This document shows, piece by piece, positions 7,514 through 15,735 of a DNA stretch of 64,000 bases. The DNA is from Janthinobacterium sp. TND4EL3 (GTDB lineage Bacteria; Pseudomonadota; Gammaproteobacteria; Burkholderiales; Burkholderiaceae_D). The notes beneath the pieces were generated by a model. The model was not told where the DNA came from, did not search any database, and saw only the letters and a list, made by a program, of their open reading frames with translations. Each line of letters opens with the position of its first letter. Within the stretch, counting starts at the first letter, position 1. The translations under genes were made by a program, and so were the position numbers. The stretch lies in assembly GCF_900156175.1 (NCBI RefSeq), contig NZ_FTMV01000007.1:214094-278093 (forward strand), written 5' to 3'.

Positions 7514-8584
7514 ATGAAAAAAACTCTGATCACCCTGGCAGTTCTGGCAGCAGCCACTGGCGTAGCCCAAGCTCAATCGAGCGTTGTTATCTACGGTACC
7601 GTTGACGCTGGTTTCGTCAGCGAGCGCGGCGGTGTTAACGGCAACGTTAACAAACTGGACAGCGGCGTTGCTTCGGCTTCCCGTCTGGGCTTCAAAGGCA
7701 CCGAAGATCTGGGCAGCGGCCTGTCGGCTCTGTTCCTGTTGGAAGCTGGTTTCGGCGTTGACACCGGCGCGCAAGGTAAAAACGAAGCCCTGTTCGGCCG
7801 TCAATCGTACGTTGGTCTGAGCAGCAAAACGACCGGTACCCTGACCCTGGGTCGTCAATACACGCCTTGGTACAACACCCTGTCGAAAGTTGCTGATCCA
7901 TTCGCAGTGGGCTACGCTGGTTCCGCCAAGAACCTGTTCCCAGCGAACACCCGCACCAGCAACACCGTGCTGTACACCTCGCCAAACTTCAACGGCTTTG
8001 ACGCTGATGTTGCTTACACCTTCGGCGAAAAAGCTGATTCGAACAAATACGGCCGTCAAATCGGCGCGTCGGTTGGCTACGCGAACGGTCCTCTGAACGC
8101 ACGTCTGGCTTACAACAACACCAGCAACGACGACGTCGGCGTTGAAGCCGGTAGCGCACGTAACTGGTTGGCTGCAGCTAACTACGACTTCGCAGTTGCT
8201 AAAGCTTACGTTGCATACGGCGCGAACAAAGGCGCAAACAGCGCAAAGCACAACAACGAAGACCGTTTTGCTTACAGCCTGACCCAAGCATCGGCTGCTC
8301 CTAGCACCGACAGCAACAACATCCTGGTCGGCGCAACCGTACCTGTTGGCCCAGCTGGCACCGTGATGGCTTCGTTCATCCGCACGAACGACAAAACCGC
8401 TGCTAACGCTGATGCTGATCAATGGGCAGTGGGCTACTCGTACGCTCTGTCGAAGCGCACCAGCACCTACGCTTCGTACGCTAAGATCAAGAACAAAAAC
8501 GGCGCAGGCTACACCGTTGGTAACAACAGCAACGTTGGTACGGGCGACAAAGCCTTCAACGTTGGCGTTCGTCACTCGTTCTAA
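7514..8584 (+). CDS. Outer-membrane porin (Burkholderiales OmpC-like, porin_4 family)
   Basis: This 356-residue protein is a general diffusion porin, a trimeric 16-strand barrel in the outer membrane. The signal peptide (MKKTLITLAVLAAATGVAQA) is cut before QSSVVIYGTVDAGF, the standard first strand. Family landmarks follow: SRLGFKGTEDLG, FGRQSYVGL and GTLTLGRQYTPW, and the C-terminal aromatic residue is present (GVRHSF). An AAAGGAAA ribosome site precedes the ATG. Codon choice differs sharply from neighbours, with many T-ending codons such as GCT, GTT and CGT, as expected of a very highly expressed gene rather than a foreign one. It stands alone between its leader and a terminator. Confidence 0.95.
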   Translation: MKKTLITLAVLAAATGVAQAQSSVVIYGTVDAGFVSERGGVNGNVNKLDSGVASASRLGFKGTEDLGSGLSALFLLEAGFGVDTGAQGKNEALFGRQSYVGLSSKTTGTLTLGRQYTPWYNTLSKVADPFAVGYAGSAKNLFPANTRTSNTVLYTSPNFNGFDADVAYTFGEKADSNKYGRQIGASVGYANGPLNARLAYNNTSNDDVGVEAGSARNWLAAANYDFAVAKAYVAYGANKGANSAKHNNEDRFAYSLTQASAAPSTDSNNILVGATVPVGPAGTVMASFIRTNDKTAANADADQWAVGYSYALSKRTSTYASYAKIKNKNGAGYTVGNNSNVGTGDKAFNVGVRHSF

Positions 8585-8646
8585 TATTCGCGCAAGCGAA
8601 GCTTAGTACCGCTGCAGGCATCCCTTCGGGGATGCTGCAAGCAAGG

Positions 8647-8684
8647 AAACGCGCTGTCTGGCTTCGGCCTGGCGGCGCGTTTTT
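8647..8684 (+). terminator. Porin terminator region
   Basis: AAACGCGC (8647-8654) pairs with GCGCGTTT (8675-8682) and runs into a T tract. It is preceded by a second tight hairpin, GCATCCC-TTCG-GGGATGC (8618-8635). Together they form a strong end for the porin transcript. Confidence 0.75.
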
Positions 8685-8735
8685 GCATGGGCGGCGCCAG
8701 TTATAATGGCGCCGTTACTAAAGTAAAGGAATGCC

Positions 8736-9272
8736 ATGTATTCATACACCTCGCCGCGCCTGGCCGCCATGCTGGCCGCGCTGCTGCTCGCCGGCGCCAC
8801 GGGCGCCGCTGTCGCTGCCAAGGGCAAGAAGCCTGCCGGACTGGAGCGCTACGGCGTGGCCGTCTACTCGGACCTGTGCCTGCAGAAGGACAGCGGCGAG
8901 ATCGGCGGCCAGCGCGTGACCCTGCACCGCTTCGCCGAGGCCGATTCCGTCATCTATGAATTCACGGCAGGCGCCCTGAGCTGGCCCATCGTGGCCAACG
9001 ACGTCAACCTGGACGCCGCCACCGGCGCCTTCGATTTCACCATCGCCGGCGCCGACAATGAGGAGCGCACCATCGTCGGCAAGTTTTCCAAGGATGGGCA
9101 GACCCTGACCCTGGAAGGCGATTATTGCGGCGGCAACGTGCGCATGCCCATGAAACTGAGCCGCGTGCGCGATTTCGGCCGCCCGCTGAAAAACTGCACG
9201 CCATGCCCGCCGATGCCGGAAGTGCCAGCGCAGGCGCCGGGGCAAGACAGCGCCGAGGCGCCCGCCGCCTGA
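8736..9272 (+). CDS. Exported hypothetical protein
   Basis: This 178-residue protein has a signal peptide (SPRLAAMLAALLLAGATGAAVAA), so it is exported, probably to the periplasm. The mature part has three or four Cys residues, including a CTPCPPMPE motif near the end, and a low-complexity proline/alanine tail. No family is recognised. AAAGGA lies before the ATG at 8736. A TATAAT (8702-8707) upstream, just after the porin terminator, suggests it has its own promoter, and a hairpin terminator follows. It appears to be a single-gene unit. Confidence 0.65.
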   Translation: MYSYTSPRLAAMLAALLLAGATGAAVAAKGKKPAGLERYGVAVYSDLCLQKDSGEIGGQRVTLHRFAEADSVIYEFTAGALSWPIVANDVNLDAATGAFDFTIAGADNEERTIVGKFSKDGQTLTLEGDYCGGNVRMPMKLSRVRDFGRPLKNCTPCPPMPEVPAQAPGQDSAEAPAA

Positions 9273-9294
9273 GTTGTTGTGATTTACGCATGAA

Positions 9295-9320
9295 AAAGGC
9301 CCGGTATCGACCGGGCCTTT
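9295..9320. terminator. Bidirectional terminator between convergent genes
   Basis: AAAGGCCCGGT and ACCGGGCCTTT form an 11-bp perfect stem with an ATCG loop. With A and T runs on both sides it can stop both the exported hypothetical gene and the convergent ThDP enzyme gene. Confidence 0.85.
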
Positions 9321-9344
9321 GCCATTTTTAGCCTTGCAAGTGGC

Positions 9345-11048
9345 TTATTTTGCCGCTTGCGCCTTTTCCGCATTCGCGCGAATGGTGGCGAGCGTCGCGT
9401 TCGGCGTGATCAGGTTGCCGTCATAGCGCAGTTCGATCAAGGCCGGCAGCTTGTGCGCCCTGGCGTGCGCCAGCGCCCGCTGCAGGGCAGGGGCGAACTC
9501 TTCCGTCGTACTCACCACTTCGCCGTGCGCGCCATACGCCTGCGCCAGCGCCGCAAAATCCGGGTTGTGCAGGGTCGTGCCCGAGACGCGGCCCGGATAG
9601 TCGCGTTCCTGGTGCATGCGGATGGTGCCGAACATCTGGTTGTTGAAGACGATGATGACGACGCCCGCCTGGTATTGCACGGCGGTGGCCAGTTCCTGGC
9701 CATTCATCATGTATTCGCCATCGCCGGCAAAGGTGATGACGGTGCGTTCCGGATGCACGATCTTCGCCGCCACGCCCGACGGCACGCCATAGCCCATGGC
9801 GCCGTTGGTCGGCGCCAGCTGGGTGCGCATGCCGCCGTAGCGGTAGAAACGGTGCGCCCACGAGGCGTAATTGCCGGCGCCGTTCGTCAGGATGGTATCC
9901 AGGGGAGCCTGCGCCATGATGTCCTGCGTCACTTGCCACAGATCCAGCGGGGCCTGGCCATCCTGGAAGATGGGCGGCTGCTCCTGGTAGGCGGCCAGCT
10001 CGGCCTTCGCTTCGGCCGGCGTATGTTTCCATGCGGAAGCATCGACGGGAGCCATGGCGGCCAGCATGGCGCAGACCTGCGGCATGCCGCTGTTGATCAT
10101 CAGCTCGGCCTGGTAGACGCTGCCCAGCTCCTCGGCATCCGTATGGATGTGCACCAGGCGCTGGCGCGGCACGGGCGAGTCGAACAGGGTGTAGCCGCCC
10201 GTCGTCATTTCGCCCAGGCGCGGGCCGATGGCGATGACCAGGTCGGCATTTTTCACGCGCGCGGCCAGTTTCGGGTTGATGCCGATGCCGACGTCGCCGA
10301 TGTAGTTCGGGTGTGCATTGTCGAGCAAGTCCTGGAAGCGGAAGGCGCAGGCGACGGGCAGGTGATTCGCTTCGGCAAACTGTTGCAGGTCGGCGCAGGC
10401 TTGCGGTGTCCAGGTAGTGCCGCCGAGCAACACCAGCGGCTGTTTTGCCGTCGCCAGCATGCTGCGCAGCTGCTGCAACTGGGCGTCCGATGGCGCCGCC
10501 TGCACGGCCTGGTAGGCGCGCGTGTCGGCGACAGTCGCCATGGAAATGAGCATGTCTTCCGGCAGGGCCAGCACGACGGGGCCGGGACGCCCGCTGGTGG
10601 CGACTTGGAAGGCGCGCGCCAGGTATTCGGGGATGCGCTCGGCGCGGTCGATCTGCGCCACCCACTTGGCCATCTGGCCGTACATGCGGCGGTAGTCGAT
10701 TTCCTGGAATGCTTCGCGGTCGACGAAATCGTTGCCCACCTGGCCGATGAAGAGGATCATCGGGGTGGAGTCCTGGTATGCCGTGTGCACGCCGATCGAG
10801 GCGTTGGTGGCGCCCGGACCGCGCGTGACGAAACAGATGCCCGGCTTGCCCGTCAGCTTGCCGTAGGCTTCGGCCATGAAGGCGGCGCCGCCTTCCTGGC
10901 GGTTGATGATGAAGCGGATGCCCGAGTCGTGCAGGGCGTCGAGCACGTCGAGGTAGCTTTCGCCAGGCACGCCAAAAGCGGTGTCGACACCGTGGATCTG
11001 CAGGGCATCGACCAGGATCTGGCCGCCGGTACGGGGTTGTTGCGTCAT
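9345..11048 (-). CDS. Thiamine diphosphate-dependent enzyme, acetolactate synthase large subunit-like
   Basis: This 567-residue cytoplasmic enzyme belongs to the ThDP family with acetohydroxyacid synthase, glyoxylate carboligase and related decarboxylases. The order is PYR domain, central domain, PP domain. The ThDP-activating Glu is in RQEGGAAFMAEAYG (about residue 50). The substrate-side loop GICFVTRGPGATNA follows. The ThDP/Mg motif GDGEYMMNGQEL...NN sits near residues 438-466. The ATG at 11048 is chosen because MTQQPRTGGQILVDAL matches the normal family start; a longer frame begins at 11105. No regulatory subunit gene (ilvN) is adjacent and no pathway genes surround it, so it may be a catabolic or specialised member. 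The product is not predicted. Confidence 0.85.
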   Translation of the reverse strand: MTQQPRTGGQILVDALQIHGVDTAFGVPGESYLDVLDALHDSGIRFIINRQEGGAAFMAEAYGKLTGKPGICFVTRGPGATNASIGVHTAYQDSTPMILFIGQVGNDFVDREAFQEIDYRRMYGQMAKWVAQIDRAERIPEYLARAFQVATSGRPGPVVLALPEDMLISMATVADTRAYQAVQAAPSDAQLQQLRSMLATAKQPLVLLGGTTWTPQACADLQQFAEANHLPVACAFRFQDLLDNAHPNYIGDVGIGINPKLAARVKNADLVIAIGPRLGEMTTGGYTLFDSPVPRQRLVHIHTDAEELGSVYQAELMINSGMPQVCAMLAAMAPVDASAWKHTPAEAKAELAAYQEQPPIFQDGQAPLDLWQVTQDIMAQAPLDTILTNGAGNYASWAHRFYRYGGMRTQLAPTNGAMGYGVPSGVAAKIVHPERTVITFAGDGEYMMNGQELATAVQYQAGVVIIVFNNQMFGTIRMHQERDYPGRVSGTTLHNPDFAALAQAYGAHGEVVSTTEEFAPALQRALAHARAHKLPALIELRYDGNLITPNATLATIRANAEKAQAAK

Positions 11049-11249
11049 GTTCGGCTCTTTATATTCTAGTGGGTGGCAAAGAAAAATCGGGCAAGCGAAG
11101 CGCATGCACTGGCGATGCAGGCAGCTTGCGCCATTCTATGTGAGCCGATTTGGCCCGGCTTTTGAAATGGCGACACCGAATTACACAATCCCCCGGGCCA
11201 TGGCCGGACGTGGGGCCCGGCGAGCGGTGCCGTTCCCGCACAGGCCTTT

Positions 11250-11279
11250 TTGCAGAAACATGCTGCGGCGCGGTACAAT
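11250..11279 (+). promoter_or_regulatory. rnpB promoter
   Basis: TTGCAG (11250-11255), an 18-base spacer and TACAAT (11274-11279) place the start about 6 bases downstream, exactly at the first base of the RNase P RNA P1 helix. Confidence 0.65.
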
Positions 11280-11284
11280 GGCGG

Positions 11285-11624
11285 GTGAAGCAGGCCAGAC
11301 AGTCGCTGGCCGGCGCAGCAATGCGCTGGCGGGAGGAAGGTCCGGACTCCATAGAGCGGGGTGACGGTTAACGGCCGTCCGTCGAAAGCCGCAAGGTATA
11401 AGGCGAGGAATAGGGCCACAGAGACGAGCGTATTAAGTTACGGTGAAACGCGGTAACCTCCACCTGGTGCAATTTCAAATAGGCACGCGATGATGCTGCT
11501 CGCGGAGCGTGCGGGTAGAAAGCTTGAGCGCCCGAGTAATCTGGCGCCTAGAGGAATGACTGTCATAGTGCCGACCTGCAAGGGAAGGCGCCGTAACAAA
11601 ATCCGGCCTACCGGCCTGCTTCAC
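11285..11624 (+). ncRNA. rnpB: RNase P RNA (bacterial type A)
   Basis: This is the catalytic RNA of RNase P, which trims tRNA 5' leaders. The ends form a perfect 12-bp P1 helix: GTGAAGCAGGCC at 11285-11296 pairs with GGCCTGCTTCAC at 11613-11624. The conserved core is present, with GAGGAAGGTCCGGACTCC on the 5' side, the AGGGCCACAGAGACGAG block, and the 3' universal stretch with GGAAGGCGCC and ACAAAATCCGGCC. Length (about 340 nt) is normal. A promoter abuts the 5' end and a terminator lies about 70 bases downstream. Confidence 0.97.
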
Positions 11625-11691
11625 TTGAATTCCTGCTTCCTGGCTTGCCGGGGAGTATCTCGGCCGCGGCGCCTTGCCTGCTGCGCGCCCC

Positions 11692-11719
11692 AAAAAGCCC
11701 CCGTAAAGGGGCTTTTTTT
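11692..11719 (+). terminator. rnpB terminator
   Basis: AAAAAGCCCC pairs with GGGGCTTTTT around a CGTAAA loop, followed by a T run to 11719. Confidence 0.85.
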
Positions 11720-12162
11720 GTTTCCAAAAATATAGCAATGAAGATAAAGTTGTATATACAACTAAAGTGGGCATTTGTTTAAAGTTTCTTGTTTCTAATT
11801 AATTGCTGCATTGCAAAAATAGTTTTCTCGCGGCAGTCCAGCCCCTGAAAACAGCGCCGATGCGCGCCATGGGTGGATTTTTTTTGCTTTAAACCAAGTC
11901 TTTCAATGGGGCTGATTGCTGTTGTGCCTGGATGACGAAAGTATTGTCATGTGTCAACTAACTGTAAAAAATTCAATTTTTCGATTTCGTTTTTTTCGAT
12001 GTTTACGGTAGGAAAACACATGTGTGCAGATGAGGTAGCACATTCACTATCTTTCATAAGTATCTAATTTATCGATATATTTTTATTTGAGACTCCTTCA
12101 ACGATATGCGCTAAGTCCTTAATTTCATTAATAAAATTCCTGTTTTACCAATCGGAAACCGC
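11720..12162. other. AT-rich spacer upstream of the dcw cluster
   Basis: About 440 bases without a gene, clearly richer in A and T than the rest of the window, with long T tracts around 11980-12000 and a perfect ACACATGTGT palindrome at 12016-12025. No RNA gene or reading frame of note is seen. It lies between the rnpB terminator and the mraZ promoter and may bind nucleoid proteins or carry further upstream promoters. Confidence 0.5.
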
Positions 12163-12191
12163 TTGACCACTATCTTTGCTTCCTCTAAAGT
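12163..12191 (+). promoter_or_regulatory. Main promoter of the dcw cluster
   Basis: TTGACC (12163-12168), a 17-base spacer and TAAAGT (12186-12191) form a good sigma70 promoter about 95 bases before the mraZ start codon. Its -10 element overlaps the first MraZ-type repeat. Confidence 0.6.
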
Positions 12192-12224
12192 GGGCAACTG
12201 TGTGAAAAAGTGTGTTTTTGTGGG
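12190..12224 (+). promoter_or_regulatory. MraZ operator: four direct repeats at 10-bp spacing
   Basis: GTGGG, GTGTG, GTGTG and GTGGG begin at 12190, 12200, 12210 and 12220, exactly one helical turn apart. MraZ is known to bind a series of TGGGN-type direct repeats with 5-base spacers upstream of its own gene, so these are very likely the autoregulatory sites. The first overlaps the -10 box and the rest lie in the early transcribed region, a layout suited to repression. Confidence 0.75.
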
Positions 12225-12284
12225 AAATTTTCCCTTTTCATCGTGATGCGCAAGCATCGCAACCCCAGCTCAAAAAGGTCTTCC

Positions 12285-12713
12285 GTGTTTCAAGGCGCGT
12301 CCGCAATCAATCTCGATGCCAAAGGCAGGATGTCTATCCCTGCCAAGCACCGTGACGCGCTGGCGATCCAATGCGAAGGCCGCTTGACCCTGACCAAACA
12401 CCCTGATGGCTGCCTGCTGTTTTTCCCCCGCCCCGTGTGGGAAAGCCACCGCCAGCAAATCGCCGCCTGGCCCATGTCGGCGCGCGCCTGGCAGCGCATC
12501 TTCCTCGGCAACGCCTGCGACGTCGAGCTGGACTCGGCCGGCCGCGTGCTGATCTCTCCTGAGTTGCGCAACGCCGTCGGGCTGTCGCGCGAAGTCATGA
12601 TGATCGGCATGGGCAGCCATTTTGAAATATGGGATGCCGCCAAGCTGGCCGACAAAGAACAGCAGGCGATCGATGCCGGCACCCCCGATGTACTTTCCAA
12701 TTTTTCTTTCTAA
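12285..12713 (+). CDS. mraZ: Transcriptional regulator MraZ
   Basis: This 142-residue DNA-binding protein of the AbrB-like double-beta-barrel type represses the division and wall cluster. It contains two related halves, each with a DxxGR motif ([10 protein letters not shown] near residue 9 and [12 protein letters not shown] near residue 84). The GTG at 12285 gives the usual start ([14 protein letters not shown]) and has an AAAAGG six bases upstream; longer in-frame starts at 12246 and 12210 exist, but 12210 would overlap the operator repeats. It is the first gene of the dcw cluster, ten bases before rsmH. Confidence 0.95.
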   Translation: MFQGASAINLDAKGRMSIPAKHRDALAIQCEGRLTLTKHPDGCLLFFPRPVWESHRQQIAAWPMSARAWQRIFLGNACDVELDSAGRVLISPELRNAVGLSREVMMIGMGSHFEIWDAAKLADKEQQAIDAGTPDVLSNFSF

Positions 12714-12722
12714 GGCTCCGTA

Positions 12723-13691
12723 ATGACACAACTCACGGTGCCGGAATTTCAGCATCGCACGGTGCTGCTCGATGAAGCGGTCGATGCGCTCGACCTGTCG
12801 GGCGACCGCGCGCACGGCATTTACGTCGATGGCACGTTTGGCCGCGGCGGACATAGCCGCTTGATCCTGTCGCGCCTGGCGCTTGACGCGCGCCTGATCG
12901 GCTTCGACAAGGATTTGCAGGCCATCGCCACGGCCGAACAGATTGCCGACCCCCGTTTTCAGATTGTCCATGACAGCTTTGCCACCATGACGGCCAGCCT
13001 GGCCGAACGTGGCGTGCAGCAGGTGGACGGCATCCTGCTCGACCTGGGCATCTCGTCGCCGCAGGTCGACGACGCGGCGCGCGGTTTCAGCTTCCGCAAC
13101 GACGGACCGCTGGACATGCGCATGGATACCACGCGCGGCATTTCCGCGGCCGAGTGGCTGGCAGTGGAAACCGAGCAGAATTTAGAGAAAGTGATACGCG
13201 ATTATGGGGAAGAACGGTTTGCTTTTCAGATTGCAAAGGCGATTGTTGCTGGCCGGGCAGTCCAGCCAATTTCAAGCACACGACAGCTTGCCGGCATCGT
13301 GGCAGGCGCCGTCAAGACCCGCGAGAAGGGTAAGGACCCCGCTACCCGCACCTTTCAGGCCATACGCATTTTCATTAACAAAGAGCTCGAGGATCTCGAG
13401 ACCGGTCTGAACCAGGCATATGCCTGCCTGGCGCCCGGCGCGCGCATGGCCGTGATCAGTTTTCATTCGCTGGAAGACCGCATGGTCAAGCGCTTCTTCG
13501 CCTCGAAGGCGAACGTGGCGCAGCCGGACCGCCGCCTGCCGATCCGCGCGGTGGACTTGCCGCAGCCGGAAATGAAGCTGATTTCGAAGATGAAGCCGTC
13601 CGACGCCGAAATCGAGGGCAATCCCCGTGCGCGTTCGGCCGTGATGCGCGTGGCCCAGCGTTTGCCCATTCCAGCTGGCGGTCCCCGATGA
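12723..13691 (+). CDS. rsmH: 16S rRNA (cytosine-1402-N4)-methyltransferase
   Basis: This 322-residue SAM-dependent enzyme (formerly MraW) methylates N4 of C1402 in the ribosomal P site. Visible family features are [13 protein letters not shown] at the start, the SAM motif [11 protein letters not shown] at about residue 37, [12 protein letters not shown] near residue 103 and [13 protein letters not shown] near residue 240. Length is normal. It follows mraZ by nine bases and overlaps ftsL (ATGA), so the three are one unit. Confidence 0.97.
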   Translation: MTQLTVPEFQHRTVLLDEAVDALDLSGDRAHGIYVDGTFGRGGHSRLILSRLALDARLIGFDKDLQAIATAEQIADPRFQIVHDSFATMTASLAERGVQQVDGILLDLGISSPQVDDAARGFSFRNDGPLDMRMDTTRGISAAEWLAVETEQNLEKVIRDYGEERFAFQIAKAIVAGRAVQPISSTRQLAGIVAGAVKTREKGKDPATRTFQAIRIFINKELEDLETGLNQAYACLAPGARMAVISFHSLEDRMVKRFFASKANVAQPDRRLPIRAVDLPQPEMKLISKMKPSDAEIEGNPRARSAVMRVAQRLPIPAGGPR

Positions 13692-13957
13692 CTGGCAAGC
13701 TGTGTGTCGTGCTGTCGGCCCTGCTGGTGTGCTGCGGCCTGTCGCTGGTGAACGCGCAGTACCAGTCGCGCCACCTACTGATCGACCTGGAGCGCGCGCA
13801 AGCGCTGTCGCGCCAGCTCGACATCGACTGGGCGCAACTGCAGCTGGACCAGTCCACCCTGGGCAAGCATGAACGCATCGAAGCGATTGCACGACGCGAC
13901 CTGAGCATGACGCCATTGACGGCGGCACGCACGCAATACCTGACGGAGGGCGAATAA
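13688..13957 (+). CDS. ftsL: Cell division protein FtsL
   Basis: This short 89-residue bitopic protein has a membrane segment at about residues 4-22 and then a periplasmic coiled-coil-like stretch ([20 protein letters not shown]). FtsL forms the FtsQLB complex that activates the septal wall synthase FtsWI. Position between rsmH and ftsI and size support the call more than sequence, as the family diverges quickly. It overlaps both neighbours. Confidence 0.9.
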   Translation: MTGKLCVVLSALLVCCGLSLVNAQYQSRHLLIDLERAQALSRQLDIDWAQLQLDQSTLGKHERIEAIARRDLSMTPLTAARTQYLTEGE

Positions 13958-15735
13958 TGAAGTTGGGCGGTAACAGCAACGGCCGGGTGGCGGCGTCGAA
14001 AGGCGTGCCATTCTCGAAGAATCCCGTACTGGCAGTGCGTCTGCCCGTCTGGCGTTCGCGCGTCGTGCTGTTCCTGCTGTTCTTCGCGTTCGCCGGCCTG
14101 GGCGCGCGCGCCCTGTGGCTGCAGGGCGTGTCGACGCAGTTTTTGCAAAAGCAGGGCAAGGCGCGCTATGAGCGTACCCTGGAACTGCCTGCCACGCGCG
14201 GCAAGATCACCGACCGCAACGGCCAGGTGCTCGCGTCGTCCGTCCCCGTCAAAGCCATCTGGGCCATTCCCGATGACGTGCTGCAGGCGTCGCCAGAAAA
14301 AATCAATGCGCTGGCCGGCCTGCTGGAAATGAACGTCAACGAATTGCGCAAGAAGCTCGATTCGGACCGCAGCTTCGTTTACCTGAAACGCCAGGTCGAG
14401 ATGGACGTGGCCGACAAGATTTCCAAGCTGGGCATCGACGGCATCGACGAGCGCAAGGAATACAAGCGCTTTTATCCACAGGGCGAAGTGATGACCCACG
14501 TGGTGGGCTTTACCAATGTGGAAGACGTGGGCCAGGAAAGCATGGAGCTGGCGCAGCAGAAAACCCTGGTCGGCACCACCGGCAGCCGCCGCGTGATCAA
14601 GGACCGCCTGGGCCACATCGTCGAAGACATCGGCTTCATCCACGAACCGCATGACGGCAAGGACCTGACCCTGTCCGTCGACAGCAAGATCCAATACATC
14701 GCCTTCACGCAGCTGAAGGAAGCGGTGGAAAAATTCAACGCCAAGGCCGGCGGCGCCGTGGTGCTCGACGTGCACACAGGCGAAGTGCTGGCCCTGGCCA
14801 ACTACCCCAGCTACGACCCGAATGACCGCCGCAAGCTCACGGGCCAGCAGCTGCGCAACCGCGTCATGACCGACACGTTTGAACCCGGTTCGACCCTGAA
14901 ACCGATCACGGTCTCGCTGGCGCTCGATACGGGCCGCGTCAAGCCGACCACCCTGATCGACACGGGACCGGGCCGCTATACCATCGCGGACCGCACGATT
15001 ACCGACACCAAGCCGCACGGCGTGATCAATGTCTCCGAAATCATCGAGATGTCGTCGAATATCGGCACCTCGAAGATTGCGCTAGGGATGCCGTCGCAGG
15101 AAATGTGGGAAATGTTTACCAAGGTGGGCTTTGGCCAGCAGCCGAAATGGGGCTTCCCCGGCGCCGTGGCGGGCCGCGTGCGTCCGTATAAATCGTGGCG
15201 CCCGGTGGAACAGGCGACCATGAGCTACGGTAACGGCATTTCGGTGTCGCTGATCCAGCTGGCGCGCTCGTACATGATGTTCGCGCGCGATGGCGACACG
15301 ATTCCCTTGTCGTTCCAGAAGGTCAATGAACTGCCCGTGGGCCAGCAGGTGATCAAGCCGAAGACGGCCGCCGAGATGCGCGCCATGCTGGAACTGGTGG
15401 TCTCCGGCCCGAAAGGCTCGGCCAAGCGCGCCCAGGTCGCCGGCTACCGCGTGGGCGGCAAGACGGGCACCGCCTATAAAGTCGAAAACGGCCGCTACGC
15501 GATGCCGCGCAAATACATCGGCTCTTTCGTGGGCATGGTGCCGATGTCGGCGCCGCGCTTCATCATTGCCGTGATGATCGATGAACCGACCGGCCCGGCC
15601 CACTACGGCGGCCAGGTCGCCGCTCCCGCTTTCGCGGCGATTGCGACCAACGCGCTGCGCGCGATGAACGTACCGCCCGATTCCTCCGTTACCGAAATCG
15701 TGGTCCCGGCCAATGCCGGCCCGGAGGCCATGTGA
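13957..15735 (+). CDS. ftsI: Septal peptidoglycan transpeptidase FtsI (PBP3)
   Basis: This 592-residue class B penicillin-binding protein crosslinks septal peptidoglycan with FtsW. It has a short cytoplasmic tail, a membrane anchor at about residues 30-50, the PBP dimerisation domain and the transpeptidase domain. All three active-site motifs are present: STLK with the nucleophile Ser312, SSN at 366-368 and KTGT at 502-505. The ATG overlaps the ftsL stop by one base, and the end overlaps murE. Nothing points to a change in beta-lactam target residues that can be judged by eye. Confidence 0.97.
   Translation: MKLGGNSNGRVAASKGVPFSKNPVLAVRLPVWRSRVVLFLLFFAFAGLGARALWLQGVSTQFLQKQGKARYERTLELPATRGKITDRNGQVLASSVPVKAIWAIPDDVLQASPEKINALAGLLEMNVNELRKKLDSDRSFVYLKRQVEMDVADKISKLGIDGIDERKEYKRFYPQGEVMTHVVGFTNVEDVGQESMELAQQKTLVGTTGSRRVIKDRLGHIVEDIGFIHEPHDGKDLTLSVDSKIQYIAFTQLKEAVEKFNAKAGGAVVLDVHTGEVLALANYPSYDPNDRRKLTGQQLRNRVMTDTFEPGSTLKPITVSLALDTGRVKPTTLIDTGPGRYTIADRTITDTKPHGVINVSEIIEMSSNIGTSKIALGMPSQEMWEMFTKVGFGQQPKWGFPGAVAGRVRPYKSWRPVEQATMSYGNGISVSLIQLARSYMMFARDGDTIPLSFQKVNELPVGQQVIKPKTAAEMRAMLELVVSGPKGSAKRAQVAGYRVGGKTGTAYKVENGRYAMPRKYIGSFVGMVPMSAPRFIIAVMIDEPTGPAHYGGQVAAPAFAAIATNALRAMNVPPDSSVTEIVVPANAGPEAM

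Noticed and set aside
7107..7514. Overlapping open frames of about 130 codons on both strands before the porin
   Set aside because: They mirror each other, lack ribosome sites and cover the likely porin leader.
12210..12284. Longer N-terminus for MraZ from GTG 12210 or ATG 12246
   Set aside because: It would put coding sequence over the operator repeats (12210) or add residues unlike the family; GTG 12285 has a good ribosome site.
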